Made by a program: the position numbers and the translations under genes. Below, in pieces: positions 46,553 to 57,522 of a stretch of 64,000 bases of DNA. The stretch spans positions 135,583,259 through 135,647,258 of the forward strand of contig JAVMKO010000003.1 of NCBI GenBank assembly GCA_032164245.1, written 5' to 3'. Within the stretch, counting starts at the first letter, position 1; the number at the start of each line of letters is the position of its first letter. The notes beneath the pieces are model-generated. The model was given only the letters and a program-made list of their open reading frames with translations, ran no database searches and was not told the origin of the DNA. Origin of the DNA: Sternotherus odoratus (Eukaryota; Chordata; Testudines; Kinosternidae).

Positions 46553-47257
46553 TGTAGTGGGGTGGCTGCTCCACTCCAGTGGAAACTGGGTTAAAACAGC
46601 CCTGCAAAGGGTTGTGGCTGGGGAAAGGCAGCCCAGCAGAGGGCTACAGAAAGCAGCTGGGGCAGAGCAGCCACAGCTGTGGCTGGGTCAATTAGGCCCA
46701 GCTGGCCCTGATAAAAGGGCCCCACATTTGGTGCATAGAGAGAGAGTCTCCTCTAGCTGTAGGGGCAGACAGGCTTGGCTGCTGGGGAGCTTGACAGGGT
46801 ACCTAGAGTGGAACAGTGCTAGGGAAGCCTAGAGAAGCTGCAGAGCTCCAGCCTGGAACCCCCAGGCTGCAGGGCCTAGGAGATGGCCCCAAAAGGGGTA
46901 TTGGGGCTGCAGGGGACAGCCCACAGATAGGCAGAGGCAGCAGGCCAACCCCCCCCCTTGCCGGTGATGAGTGGCAATTACATGGTAGTCTGCCCCAGTG
47001 AACGGGGGTAAGTGGTGACTGGCAGTTGCCTAGACTGAGGCAAGGTGGGTGTGGGTTCCCTGGGGAGACCCTAGGACCTGTGGGGTACTGCAGGGGTGCA
47101 GCACCCCAGGGAAGAGAACGCTAGGATCCAGGGAGGGACATGGGGCCAGTGCAAGCGGGACTACGGTCTGCAGAGTGCACTCTGGATGCTGGACAAGCTA
47201 ATTCCCTGGACCTACCAGCAGGAGGTGCCGCAGGGTGAGTCACCGCTGAGGGTTACA
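46553..47257 (+). mobile_element. LTR-like repeat block
   Basis: About 705 bp from tgtagtggggtgg to ctgagggttaca, beginning TGTA and ending TACA. It has a TATA-like ataaaagg at about 46711 and GC-rich interior. Looks like a solo LTR of a gypsy or retrovirus-like element, but no target duplication is visible, so ends and class are tentative. Confidence 0.4.
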
Positions 47258-48085
47258 ATGTCGTCATAGCCTTTTTGCATAGGGATGTACAATACATGTG
47301 AGGGTTGCCATGTGAGTTTGATTGTGGTTTTCAAATGCACAGTGAAGTTTGAATCTGTCCAGATTTGGCTGTTATGGTTGTGAGTCTTATATGTTCTATT
47401 TATCACAGTGAAGAAGCAAAATACATGATTATCAAGTCTACCAAAGTTAAAAAACACTCTATAAATTAATCAATTGGGCTCAATCCAACGTTATCTTTCT
47501 ATTAATTTTGGTGATGTCCAGAATGACTGAAGTCTCTCTGAAAACCAATTTTAGCCTTCAAAGGTGAAAAATCAACAGAAAATACTAGTCAAGCTATCTG
47601 AAATCTTTAATTTGAATATAATAGACACTGACTTAAGCTAGACATTTAAAGAGGGGGAAAAAAAGGAAACTACTTCTTCCACTGGTCTCCCATATGTACG
47701 GTATGTTTATGAATACTTACAACCTTCTAGATGCGATTTCAGTGCAGCTTCTTGTTGACTGCTTCAGAAGGCAATGGGGGGCATATAATGGTTCAATTTT
47801 TATTGGGTAGAATTCAGCAAGGAAAAGTGCTGTGATAGTCACACTATACTCCATAATGAACTAAATTCTTTGATTTCCATTTTCAAGTTGTTGATCTATT
47901 AATTGTTTTAATACTGACCGGCATGGAACGTGATCACCAAAAGTGACACTGTGTAAGATGTACTACAAACTCCAGTTGCTGCCTTATTGGATACAGACTT
48001 GCCAAGCCAGTGTGCAGCAGCCTCATTAGTGAAGTGCAAAGCCCCTAGACCAACATCAAATCTGGTCAGAGGACAGTGGTCAATG
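47258..48085. other. Intergenic, no defined feature
   Basis: AT-rich sequence without recognisable gene or repeat. Confidence 0.4.
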
Positions 48086-48207
48086 TAGGATTGCCAACGT
48101 TGGTTGGATGTATTCCTGGAGGTGTCATCACGTGATGTATCTTTTATTAAAGCTTAATCTTTAATTTCTGGAGACTCCTGGACAGTCCTGGAGGGTTGGC
48201 AACCCTA
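48086..48207. mobile_element. Short MITE with gggttgcca ends, copy B
   Basis: Starts taggattgccaac and ends gttggcaacccta. Same internal words as copy A at 37879 (attcctggaggtgtcatcac, ctggagactcctgg). Confidence 0.7.
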
Positions 48208-48232
48208 GGTCAGCGATTTGTGACTGACATTG

Positions 48233-48500
48233 TCAGTCCTTGGCCACAGCTACATGTTGGATCCTCTCGTTGGCCCTTCTGAACACATTGACTCTGTCCC
48301 ATTCAAGATTCAGAAGAGCCCATGAGCAGCATTGCAAATCAAAGCCAGGTACATGCATGATCAGATCAGTTACAAGAGTATGGTTTCTGACATCAGTTGC
48401 AGACCATTCTTCACACCACATAGTCAAAGGCCAGTTTTCTGGCCAAACTCCAGCATTGTTGCATCTATCTAAATTTCTGGAGTTTTGTTTAGAAATCATG
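48233..48500 (-). pseudogene. Possible LINE open-frame relic
   Basis: The minus-strand frame contains TLVTDLIMHVPGFDLQCCSW and ALLN, resembling a PGFDLPRxxWxLLNRFRTG motif seen near the C-terminus of some non-LTR retrotransposon proteins. The rest is decayed. It ends just left of the gypsy insertion. Weak call. Confidence 0.3.
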
Positions 48501-48537
48501 GGCCTAATTCCAATCATAGTTATATCGCTATAAACCC

Positions 48538-48936
48538 TGTGGCAAGGGGGGCCCCCCGGGTGCCCCAGGCTCCAGTCCTCTGGGCAGTCCCCCCTTGTTG
48601 GGTCTGGCTTCCCGCCGGTTAGGGAGGGCTAGCTCCCTCCTGGGAGGGGCTCTTTCCTGCCTCCCTGCCTGCTGGCAGCCTCTCTGTATCTGCCTCTTGC
48701 TCGCCTTTACCTCCTTCTGCTGTCACGAACTCACTCTTCCAACTCCTCCTGCCTCCAAACACACTCCTCACTCCCACACCCCTCACTGGGGAGGAGTCTC
48801 TTTAAAGGACTCTGGCTGCCTCCTTAACCGGTCCCAGCTGGCTCTGCTTCTGGCTGCAGCAGCCTTCCTCAGCTGGACCTAATTTAACCTGCAGTTTCCC
48901 CTCTCACCACAGCCTTCCAGACCTGGGTTTACCACA
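48538..48936 (-). repeat. 3' LTR of the Gmr1-like element
   Basis: 399 bp. Reads base for base like 53465-53863 by eye. The gag-pol stop codon (48904-48906) lies 31-33 nt inside this LTR. Confidence 0.93.
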
Positions 48937-51900
48937 CATCCCCCCCCCCTGCTCAACACCATGGGGTTGGGCTACTTGGGTCGCTGCACAGTGTACCCTT
49001 GACAGGCCGTCCGCATTCCCGTGCAGGAGGCCGGATCTATGTTGCACGCGGAAGTGGAAGGGTTGTAGTGAGAGAAACCATCTGGTGACCCTTGCATTTT
49101 TGTCCTTATTTTGGTGCATCCATCTCAGCGGGGCATGGTCCGTGACCAGGGAAAACCGTCTTCCAAGCAGGTAGTAGCGGAGGCTCTCTATGGCCCACTT
49201 CACCGCCAGGCACTCCTTCTCTACCACAGCGTATTTCTGTTCCCTGGGCAGGAGCTTCCGACTGAGGTATAGGATCGGGTGGTCTTCTCCATCTATCATC
49301 TGGGACAGCACCGCTCCTAGTCCTACTTCAGAGGCATCCGTCTGTAATACAAACTCTTTCTCCCAATTCGGGGCTATTAGTACGGGGTCAGTGCAGAGGG
49401 CCGTCCGCAGATCCCTAAACGCCTCTTCGGCTGCATTTGACCATTTCACGATGTCCGGGCCACGGGCTCTCGTCAGGTCAGTTAGTGGGCATGCCCGGGC
49501 GGCGAAATGGGGAATAAACCGTCGATAATACCCGACCAACCCCAGGAATGCCCTGACCTGCTTCTTCCGGACTGGTCGTGGCCACTTCTGGATCGCCTCT
49601 AGCTTGTTGAGCTGGGGCCTTACCAGACCTCTCCCCACTACATACCCGAGGTATTTGGCTTCTGCTAGTCCAATTGCGCATTTGGCGGGATTCGCAGTCA
49701 AACCGGCCTTCCTCAGGGTGTCTAGCACTGCCTCCACCTTCCTCAAGTGTGTCTCCCAGTCGGGGCTATGGATAATCACATCATCTAAGTAAGCGGCTGC
49801 ATACTTGCGATGCGGCCGCAGCAGTTTGTCCATAAGCCTCTGGAAGGTGGCGGGGGCCCCGTGCAACCCAAAGGGGAGGACCGTGTATTGGAACAAACCC
49901 TCTGGAGTGGCAAAGGCCGTCTTCTCCTTATCCGCCGGGGCCAGGGGGATCTGCCAGTAGCCTTTGGTCAGGTCCAGGGTGGAAAGGAACCGCGCTGTTC
50001 CTAGTCTGTCAATCAACTCGTCTACTCGGGGTAACGGATATGCATCGAACTGGGAGACATCGTTTAGCCGCCGGAAGTCATTGCAGAACCGCACACTGCC
50101 ATCTGGCTTGGGTACCAAGACCACGGGGCTGGACCACTGGCTATGGGACTCCTCTATGACCCCTAATCTTAACATTTTTCGGACTTCTGCCCCAATCACT
50201 TCCCTCTTGGCCTCAGGGATCCGGTATGGCTTGACATATACCTTTACCCCAGGCTCTGTGTGGATGTGGTGGCATACTTCTCTGGTCCGGCCTGGTGTCT
50301 CTGAGAACACGTCAGGGTGGCGTTCGATCATGCTGATCACTTCTTCCCTCTGGTTTGGGGTCAGCTCGGGGGATATCCGTACCTGGCTAGGCGGGTTCCC
50401 TTCCCGGGGGGTTGTGCCGAGCGCGACTACTTGAGCCTCTCTATCCTGCCAAGGCTTCAGTAGGTTCACGTGGTAGATCTGCTCCGGCTTCCGGCGCCCA
50501 GGCTGTCTGACCTTATAATCTACGCTCCCCACAGCTTCGATCACCTCGTAAGGCCCTTGCCATTGGGCCAACAGTTTACTTTCCGCCGTAGGTACCAGCA
50601 CCATTACCCGGTCCCCCACCTGGAACTTCCGGCTCAACGCCCGGCGATCGTAGTACGTCCGCTGGGCTTCTTGGGCCTTCTTCATGTGCTCTCGTACGAT
50701 GGGGGTGACCTGAGCTATCCTCTCTCTCATCCGTACCACATGTTCAATGACATTTCTCCCCGGATTCGGCTGTTCTTCCCAACCCTCTTTGGCTATGTCG
50801 AGGATGCCCCGAGGGTGGCGCCCATATAACAACTCGAATGGGGAGAATCCTGTTGAGGCCTGCGGTACCTCCCTCACGGCAAACAGTAGGTAGGGGAGCA
50901 GGGTGTCCCAATCCTTCCCGTCCCGGCTCACTACCTTCCGTATCATGCTCTTCAACGTCCTATTGAAGCGCTCGACCAGACCGTCAGTCTGAGGATGATA
51001 AACCGACGTCCTTAGGGCCTTCACTTGGAGCATGCTGCACAAGTCCTTCATTAGCTTAGACACAAAGGGGGTCCCTTGATCGGTTAGGATCTCCTTGGGA
51101 ATCCCCACTCGGGAAAAAATCTGCACCAACTCCCGGGCTATGGTCTTAGACATAGTGTTCCGTAGGGGCACAGCTTCCGGGTATCGGGTGGCGTAATCTA
51201 GCACAACCAGTATGTGCTGGTGGCCCCGGGCAGATTTCTCTAGTGGGCCTACCAGGTCCATCGCGATCCTCTCAAACGGGACTTCAATGATGGGTAGAGG
51301 TACCAACGGGGCCCGTAAGTGTGGCCGGGGGGCATGCAATTGGCAGTCCGGGCAGGAGGCACAATACCGCCGGACAGCCGCGTAGACTCCTGGCCAAAAA
51401 AATCTTTTCAAGACCCGATCGAGGGTTTTATCTACCCCCAGGTGGCCCCCGAAGAGGTGGCTATGGGCTAGGTCCATCACGCCTCTCTGGTGCTTTTGTG
51501 GTACCAAGAGTTGCTCTACGGTCTGGTCCGCTACCCGGGCTACTCTGTACAACAGGTCCCCTTTTATTATATAGTACGGCTCTCGGCCCTTGACCTTTCC
51601 TTCTACCGGGACTCCATTCACCTCAACTACCTCCCTCTGGATGTTGTGGTAGGCTGGATCATTGGCTTGATCCTGCCCAAAATTTTCCATTGACGGGCCA
51701 GGGGGCCCCAACTCTGGGGGATCTTCCCCCGACTCTCTCTCTGTGTCAGCCTGAGGGGCACTAGGTCCGGCGTCGGGCTCCCCCACAGCTCGCTGAGCCC
51801 TCTCCTCCCTGGGGCTTACTTGCTCTCCCACCAGCGCAACCCTCCGGTACTGGGTCAGAATCTTTGTCCCCAACTCCTTCGCTGCCCTTCTCTCCCTCCG

Positions 51901-53433
51901 AGACTTCTTGGGTCCCCCCGGCTTGGAAAATAGCTCTTGGTCAAATTCCCGGAAGGCCGGGGGTCCGCGCACCCTCGGTGCCGTCTCCTGGCTCTCGGCG
52001 CTAGCCCCTTCTGCCTCCCCTCCGGGGAGCAGGCTATCGAACCCCGGGAAGTCTCGGCCAATAAGGACTGGGTAGGGGAGCTTTGGGACTACCCCCACCA
52101 TTACCTTCGTGGGGTTTCCCCGGAGGTCTATGCTTACAGGGATGGTGGGGTAATAGTTAACATCCCCATGCACGCAGGATACTCCTGAGCGCTTGGCCCG
52201 GGCGAGTTGGTCCCGCCCGACCAGCTTCCCCGAGATCAGCGTGACCGCACTTCCGGAGTCTACTAATGCGGTGGTGCTAATGCCGTTCATCTTAACGGGC
52301 CGGGTGTATCTATGGGGGGCCACCGCGACCCCCACCTGACTTATTAGGTCACATGGACCTTCTATTCCCCCCAGGTCGCACTGCATGGGCTCTGCCTGAT
52401 TTGGGCACTGGGCCGCTATATGCCCTACTTCCCCACATGCATAGCAGCGTATACCCGCTCGGGCTAGCACCCTGGTTCTCGGGCTGTTAGGCCTCACCCC
52501 CCGAGTCTCATTCCCCCAGTCCCCAAGCTTCTCCACGGTTTCAGGCTGATCCCCAGCCTCTTTTCCTCCCTCCATGTATCGGCTTGGGGTCATGGTACTC
52601 CTGGGTTTTGGCCCTGTGCCCAGTCTCCTACTCAGGCGTACTCCCTCCTTGGTAGTCCGAGGCAGCTCCTGGGAGGCTAGGTGTCTCTCCACGAGGGCTA
52701 CTAGTTCGTCATAGGAGGAGGGATCGTTCTTACGGACCCACCCCCTTATGTCAGGCGGCAACCCCCGCATATACCTGTCCCGGACTAGGATTTCCACCAC
52801 TTTCTCTGGTCTGTGGGTCTCAGGCTGCAGCCACTTCCGGGCGAGGTGGATCAAGTCAAACAACTGGGTCCTTGGCGGCTTGTCAGACTTGTACCTCCAG
52901 TCGTGGAACTGCTGGGCTCTCAGGGCTGGCGTCATTCCCGCCCTTGCCAGGATTTCAGCCTTGAGCTGGGGGTAATCTGTAGCAGCCTCGGTTGCAAGAT
53001 CAAAGTAGGCCTTCTGGGCCTCTCCACACAGAAAAGGGGCCAGGATACTTGCCCACTGCTCCCGGGGCCAGGCTTCTCGCAGGGCTGTCCTCTCGAACGC
53101 GAGAAGGTAGGCCTCGGTATCGTCGTCCGCCGTCATTTTCTGTAAATAGTTGTTTGCCCGCAGCGGCCGGGCGTCGGGACCCCCACGGGCCAGGGTGCCC
53201 AGGACTTTCACCTGCTTCACTAACTCCTGCAATGTGGCTCGGTCCTGGGCTGCCTGAGACATCAGTAATTGGTTGGTTTCCTGCTGCACTCGAACAGCCT
53301 CCTGCTGGGCCGCAGTGGCCTGAACCAGTGCTTTCACCACCTCCTCCATTTTCTCTCTCTCTTTTTTTTTGTTTTTTTTGTTTTTGAATAAAGGGGGGGG
53401 CTTTTCGCCCTGGTCGAGGGGTCTTGCCACCAA
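48904..53433 (-). CDS. Gag-Pol polyprotein of the Gmr1-like retrotransposon
   Basis: 1,509 codons, no stop or frameshift. Residues 29-80: polar helical, Gln-rich, probably coiled coil. About 90-255: capsid; 168-252 is the region related to the SCAN domain. CCHC zinc knuckle at C330, C333, H338, C343. Aspartic protease ALVDSG with catalytic D392. Integrase zinc-binding residues H659, H664, C694, C697 and catalytic triad D726, D785, E821 (35 residues between the last two). A GPY-type module with QGPYEV near 960. Reverse transcriptase with D1154 and YLDD at 1215-1218. RNase H with TDAS (D1366) and TDH. No envelope gene. Gag and Pol form one frame, so no frameshift is needed. The ATG at 53433 is only 11 nt past the primer site; M29 at 53349 (MEEVVKAL) is an alternative and perhaps better start. 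Confidence 0.93.
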   Translation of the reverse strand: MVARPLDQGEKPPPLFKNKKNKKKEREKMEEVVKALVQATAAQQEAVRVQQETNQLLMSQAAQDRATLQELVKQVKVLGTLARGGPDARPLRANNYLQKMTADDDTEAYLLAFERTALREAWPREQWASILAPFLCGEAQKAYFDLATEAATDYPQLKAEILARAGMTPALRAQQFHDWRYKSDKPPRTQLFDLIHLARKWLQPETHRPEKVVEILVRDRYMRGLPPDIRGWVRKNDPSSYDELVALVERHLASQELPRTTKEGVRLSRRLGTGPKPRSTMTPSRYMEGGKEAGDQPETVEKLGDWGNETRGVRPNSPRTRVLARAGIRCYACGEVGHIAAQCPNQAEPMQCDLGGIEGPCDLISQVGVAVAPHRYTRPVKMNGISTTALVDSGSAVTLISGKLVGRDQLARAKRSGVSCVHGDVNYYPTIPVSIDLRGNPTKVMVGVVPKLPYPVLIGRDFPGFDSLLPGGEAEGASAESQETAPRVRGPPAFREFDQELFSKPGGPKKSRRERRAAKELGTKILTQYRRVALVGEQVSPREERAQRAVGEPDAGPSAPQADTERESGEDPPELGPPGPSMENFGQDQANDPAYHNIQREVVEVNGVPVEGKVKGREPYYIIKGDLLYRVARVADQTVEQLLVPQKHQRGVMDLAHSHLFGGHLGVDKTLDRVLKRFFWPGVYAAVRRYCASCPDCQLHAPRPHLRAPLVPLPIIEVPFERIAMDLVGPLEKSARGHQHILVVLDYATRYPEAVPLRNTMSKTIARELVQIFSRVGIPKEILTDQGTPFVSKLMKDLCSMLQVKALRTSVYHPQTDGLVERFNRTLKSMIRKVVSRDGKDWDTLLPYLLFAVREVPQASTGFSPFELLYGRHPRGILDIAKEGWEEQPNPGRNVIEHVVRMRERIAQVTPIVREHMKKAQEAQRTYYDRRALSRKFQVGDRVMVLVPTAESKLLAQWQGPYEVIEAVGSVDYKVRQPGRRKPEQIYHVNLLKPWQDREAQVVALGTTPREGNPPSQVRISPELTPNQREEVISMIERHPDVFSETPGRTREVCHHIHTEPGVKVYVKPYRIPEAKREVIGAEVRKMLRLGVIEESHSQWSSPVVLVPKPDGSVRFCNDFRRLNDVSQFDAYPLPRVDELIDRLGTARFLSTLDLTKGYWQIPLAPADKEKTAFATPEGLFQYTVLPFGLHGAPATFQRLMDKLLRPHRKYAAAYLDDVIIHSPDWETHLRKVEAVLDTLRKAGLTANPAKCAIGLAEAKYLGYVVGRGLVRPQLNKLEAIQKWPRPVRKKQVRAFLGLVGYYRRFIPHFAARACPLTDLTRARGPDIVKWSNAAEEAFRDLRTALCTDPVLIAPNWEKEFVLQTDASEVGLGAVLSQMIDGEDHPILYLSRKLLPREQKYAVVEKECLAVKWAIESLRYYLLGRRFSLVTDHAPLRWMHQNKDKNARVTRWFLSLQPFHFRVQHRSGLLHGNADGLSRVHCAATQVAQPHGVEQGGGMCGKPRSGRLW
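48937..48951 (-). other. Polypurine tract
   Basis: On the element strand the sequence is AGGGGGGGGGGATG directly before the 3' LTR, the expected position for plus-strand priming. It is also coding (it gives the GGGM near the C-terminus of Pol). Confidence 0.8.
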
Positions 53434-53443
53434 GTCTACTCAC

Positions 53444-53462
53444 AATCCCACCTCTGACACCA
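53444..53462 (-). other. Primer binding site, tRNA-Leu type
   Basis: Two bases after the 5' LTR the element strand reads TGGTGTCAGAGGTGGGATT. This is complementary to the 3' end of vertebrate tRNA-Leu(CAA) with one mismatch over 19 nt, and to tRNA-Leu(CAG) with two, judged from remembered tRNA sequences. Confidence 0.75.
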
Positions 53463-53464
53463 CT

Positions 53465-53863
53465 TGTGGCAAGGGGGGCCCCCCGGGTGCCCCAGGCTCC
53501 AGTCCTCTGGGCAGTCCCCCCTTGTTGGGTCTGGCTTCCCGCCGGTTAGGGAGGGCTAGCTCCCTCCTGGGAGGGGCTCTTTCCTGCCTCCCTGCCTGCT
53601 GGCAGCCTCTCTGTATCTGCCTCTTGCTCGCCTTTACCTCCTTCTGCTGTCACGAACTCACTCTTCCAACTCCTCCTGCCTCCAAACACACTCCTCACTC
53701 CCACACCCCTCACTGGGGAGGAGTCTCTTTAAAGGACTCTGGCTGCCTCCTTAACCGGTCCCAGCTGGCTCTGCTTCTGGCTGCAGCAGCCTTCCTCAGC
53801 TGGACCTAATTTAACCTGCAGTTTCCCCTCTCACCACAGCCTTCCAGACCTGGGTTTACCACA
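53465..53863 (-). repeat. 5' LTR of the Gmr1-like element
   Basis: 399 bp, TGTGG...CCACA ends, apparently identical to the 3' LTR. It should hold the element promoter. A ttaaag-type AT-rich word occurs within otherwise pyrimidine-rich sequence; no clear TATA box was fixed. Confidence 0.93.
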
Positions 53864-54029
53864 ACCCATTGATATCAACGGGGGCGTTCCCTCTCTACAG
53901 GAAAGCTGAAGGCTCAGGAGAAATCTATCATCAGGGTAGTTTTACACAGCCATTAAACACCCATGGCTGGCACATGTCAGATGACTCGGGCTCGTGGGGA
54001 TCAGACTGCAGGGCGGCTGAAGAAGAGCA

Positions 54030-54295
54030 CTCAGAGGCTTGAAAGCTTGTGTCTCTCACCAACAGAAGTTGGTCCAATGAAAATATTACCTCACTCACCT
54101 TGTCTCTCTAAATTGCCGTGTAGACATTCAGGCTCAGGCTGGAGGCTGAGCTTTGGTCCCGGATGAGTGGGGAGTGTCCCAGAGCCCATATATCTACACC
54201 ACAGTTTTACAACCCTGCGACCTGAGCCCCGTGAGCCTGAGTCAGTTCACTTGGTCAGCCACAAGTGTGTAATTGCTGTGTAGACATACCCTCAA
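54030..54295. repeat. Retroposon relic plus hAT-like MITE
   Basis: 54030-54110 (aagcttgtgtctctcaccaa, cagaagttggtccaatga, cacctTGTCTCTCTAA) is a known sauropsid retroposon series. 54110-54295 has ends with gtgtagacat words (gccgtgtagacattc ... gctgtgtagacataccct), as in hAT-like MITEs. Limits approximate. Confidence 0.45.
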
Positions 54296-55877
54296 TGGCC
54301 TGTGATCTAGTTAGCTATGGTCTTGAACTCCCCCATCCCTGTGGTATCTGAGGACCGCCTTCCCCCGCAAAAAGCCCTGTCCTTCAGTCATCTCTGTAGC
54401 TTTGTAAAATTGCACCTAGACAGCACTTCCCACTGTGCAGAGTTGAAAAGGGAGAGGCTGGGGGGGGTGGGTGAAATGCATCACTGCTTGTAATGTTTGT
54501 CCTCGGGGGTACATTTTTTGTAAATCAGAAGGCAGCTATAACATATTCCCCTCAGTGACATTTCTCTGACCTGAACTGCTCCGCTGGGTGAAAATAAAGA
54601 AAAACCCTCAAACCTAGTATAGTATAAACTGTTAAAAGAGGATGGCCCATCCACTCAGGGGGACATGGCTATATCAATTTACACTCACTTCATGTTTTCA
54701 AAGGTACCTTCATAATCAGGAGCCCTAAGAATATATTTCTAAAAATTAAAACCCAGACTCTGAAGCACAGTTCTGCCGCAGTGGATGGGAGGGGTGGATT
54801 CTGCAACTGTGGAATCTTGGAATCCGGGAGCTCTGATGATACTCCACTGTACATAACCATATCCTAGTGTTGCTCCTTTTAATGACACCTTCCTGTCCAT
54901 CCCTTTTCTGCCTTGATTGACTGATGTGGAGCTCCATTTTGACTTCTTTCAGGCAAATGTTTCAAAGACAGCGGGGCTTCTTTTGGGAAGAAGAGCATCC
55001 TTAAATCCACCTCTAGCTCTTTTATCTCCCTCCTTCACTCAGACCTTCTATTTAGGTTCAGAGTTTATAATCTTTGTGTTATTCTTGATTCCAAAGTCTG
55101 CTTCCCATCCTACCTCTCCTCTTCCATCACATCTGTGTCTTCTATCTCTGTAGCTTTGCCTGTATATATTCGCTTGACTAGCACTGGTCTACTTTCTGCT
55201 CTTCTGCTAGCCCCTGCTGGTGTGAGTGTTCTCCTCTGCAGCTGCTATCATCTGGAAAGCCTACTTGTATCTCTCCATCAAATTTCAGATGTTATCTTTT
55301 TGCCTCTGCTTGTGACTCTTAATTACTCTTTGGTCCTATTTACCTCTGTAACAATAATTTTGGAACAGAGTTATTCTGAAGGACATTCTGCAAAGTAGAG
55401 TTATATCAGCCCGGTTGTAAACTCTGATAACAGGTAAACATGTGCAGTTGGTGCTTGTCACTTGAGTGTTGAAGAAATAAGTCTAAGAACTTGCACCTCC
55501 ACTTAGTGTCGTATTTAGAAGTGGCATAACCTTTAGCCTATGAAACCGCAGTGCTTCCTGTCCAAAGGCAACAGCTCTAGTGCACTGTGCTTGGGGTTTC
55601 CGTTTGTGAATCAGTCTAGAATTTCTTCCTAAGCGCCTCAGTGAAAGTGATGAATAAAGCAAACATAAAAAAATCCCTTCTCTCCTCTTCCCATCAGTGT
55701 AGTGGTGTCATTCCTGTCACAGGAAGGAAGCATGTCTGATAAGCAGGAGAACTGGTGGGTTTGATTTACTGTTACACAGGGTGTTATTCTCTTGAAGGAA
55801 GGTTAGCAGATTACTGTATGTACAGCTAGTGTTACTGTCAAACAGCCATAGGAGAAACATTTTACAAAACTCCAGAG
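54296..55877. other. Intergenic, no defined feature
   Basis: No gene recognised. Open frames at 54917-55398 are hydrophobic or Ser/Leu-rich but match nothing that I know. Confidence 0.4.
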
Positions 55878-55878
55878 A

Positions 55879-55964
<86 letters not shown>

Positions 55965-55995
55965 TAAGCAGTGTGTGTGTGTGAGAGAGAGAGAA
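55878..55995. repeat. Compound inverted microsatellite
   Basis: aattc(tc)n to 55902, then (ac)n to about 55963, a short ttaagcag spacer, (tg)n, (ag)n and aattt. The two sides are complementary, so the whole tract can fold into a hairpin. Confidence 0.9.
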
Positions 55996-57522
55996 TTTAG
56001 GATTTAATCCTGAGCAAAAATGTGGGCTTTACATTTACTTCAGTGGAAGAGGGATCAGACCCATGATTGCCTCAGAAGTGTCTCAGGGCTCCTGCTAACA
56101 AACTTCAGGCTGGGTAATATTTAACTTAAGCATAGTTACAAACTAACTTAGAGTGAGTGCTCCTTAATAGAAAAACCATAGTAAAAGTTAGCCCTTTGAT
56201 TACCCAGGAATGAGCCTGGTACTCATTTGCTCCTTCTCAGATGGTTCCTTATGGAAAAGATTTATATAATTTAATAGGAAATGTTTTTTCGCCATAGAAT
56301 TTTTAAACTATCCTTAGAATGTTATAGAGAATGGCAGCCCTGCTATAGCAAGCCATACATGTAGGTTGCTTTAAACAATGTATAGAAGTGATCTCATTAT
56401 ATATTATATAAATTTATTGCATTTCTGTAGAACTTCTTGATTTCACCCCTCTTATAGTTCTACAGGATATTTCCATCAGGATTAGATCTGCCCTATATTG
56501 ACCTTTCAGCTGTTTCTCATGTGAGGAAACTCTCTCATTTACCTGCATACAACACTGAACTTAAGTAGTTTAGGTTTTGTCACTGTAAATTTTCATATTC
56601 AAAACAGTTGATTGATGAAATGGGCATCAGAGTCCAGATGTTCTAAAGCTGGAGTCTTAGGAGACTTTTTTGGGGTCAGCAAAGTGCCTGGATATTTTAA
56701 TAATAAAAAAAGAATATTTTGCAAGGTTTTCATAAATGTATTTGACATAGACCTTCAATGTTTTTTAACCAACTAGACCACATAAAAGAGACCTGCAATC
56801 TACAGTTCTCCCCTCATTGTCCCCAGGCTCATTTTGATGAGGGAACTAGGATTGGGGCTGAGGAGTGGGGAGAGGTAGTACCTCTTGTTAAATTAAATCA
56901 ATTAGTTTAATCTGCCTAAAGAGAAGACAGAAAAGATGGGGGGATTCTTTTTGCTAAAATGTTTATCATTTGAACCATGGTAGAATAAATTACATTCCTT
57001 GGTCAGAAAATCTTTCACAGGCAAAACAAAAGCCAACCAACCAACCAAAAAAAATCACAAGAATTTTGTGAATTTCTCAAACTTTGTTTAGTTGCTTACA
57101 GTCAAAATGAACAGTTGTTCTCATTCCACTGGTGGGACATACAGGTTTATAGAGGACTGCAGGCAATTTCCTCCATTTCTTTTATGTCCAGTTCATTGAT
57201 TAGATATGTAAACAGGATGCTGTACCTTTAAGAGCAGAAAGCGCTAAAACAGGATTTGATACTAAACAAGAGTGAGTAGTTCCCTTTTAGCTGTTCAAGT
57301 TTCATCTTCGCTTATAAGAACTGTTTTAGGGGACAGTAATTTCCAAGTGCAATACTGGGTTTGTGGGGTAAAGACTCTCTAGAGATGAATATTCTGTTTT
57401 ACTGTAAATGACCATGCTATGTAGTACTAAAAAATTCCCCATGTGAATTCTGGTCATCCCATGTATTCACTGGGTTCCAGTATGGACTCAGCACTTGCTC
57501 TGTCAATATACAGAGTTATATT
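55996..57522. other. Intergenic, AT-rich
   Basis: No gene, RNA gene or clear repeat noticed. Confidence 0.4.

Larger units (their letters stand above)
48538..53863 (-). mobile_element. Complete Gmr1-like Ty3/gypsy LTR retrotransposon
   Basis: 5,326-bp element in minus orientation. It has two 399-bp LTRs (TGTGG...CCACA), a primer binding site, one intact gag-pol frame, a polypurine tract and a 4-bp target duplication accc at 48534-48537 and 53864-53867. Protein domain order is gag, protease, integrase, reverse transcriptase, RNase H. Integrase before reverse transcriptase is normal for Ty1/copia but, in an otherwise Ty3/gypsy-type protein, marks the Gmr1-like clade first described from Atlantic cod. 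Nothing in the reading frame or signals is visibly broken. Confidence 0.93.

Noticed and set aside
48595..48882. 95-codon plus-strand frame, repeated at the end of the frame at 53369-53809
   Set aside because: Both are the antisense of the LTR; the repetition is explained by the LTR pair.
49190..53387. Plus-strand frames of 60-156 codons across the retrotransposon
   Set aside because: Shadows of the minus-strand gag-pol frame.
48904..53433. Domesticated single-copy host gene derived from gag-pol
   Set aside because: Two apparently identical LTRs, a primer site, a polypurine tract and a target duplication show an ordinary, recently inserted element.
55717..55962. Cys/Val repeat protein frame
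   Set aside because: It is the (ac)n(tc)n microsatellite read in one phase.
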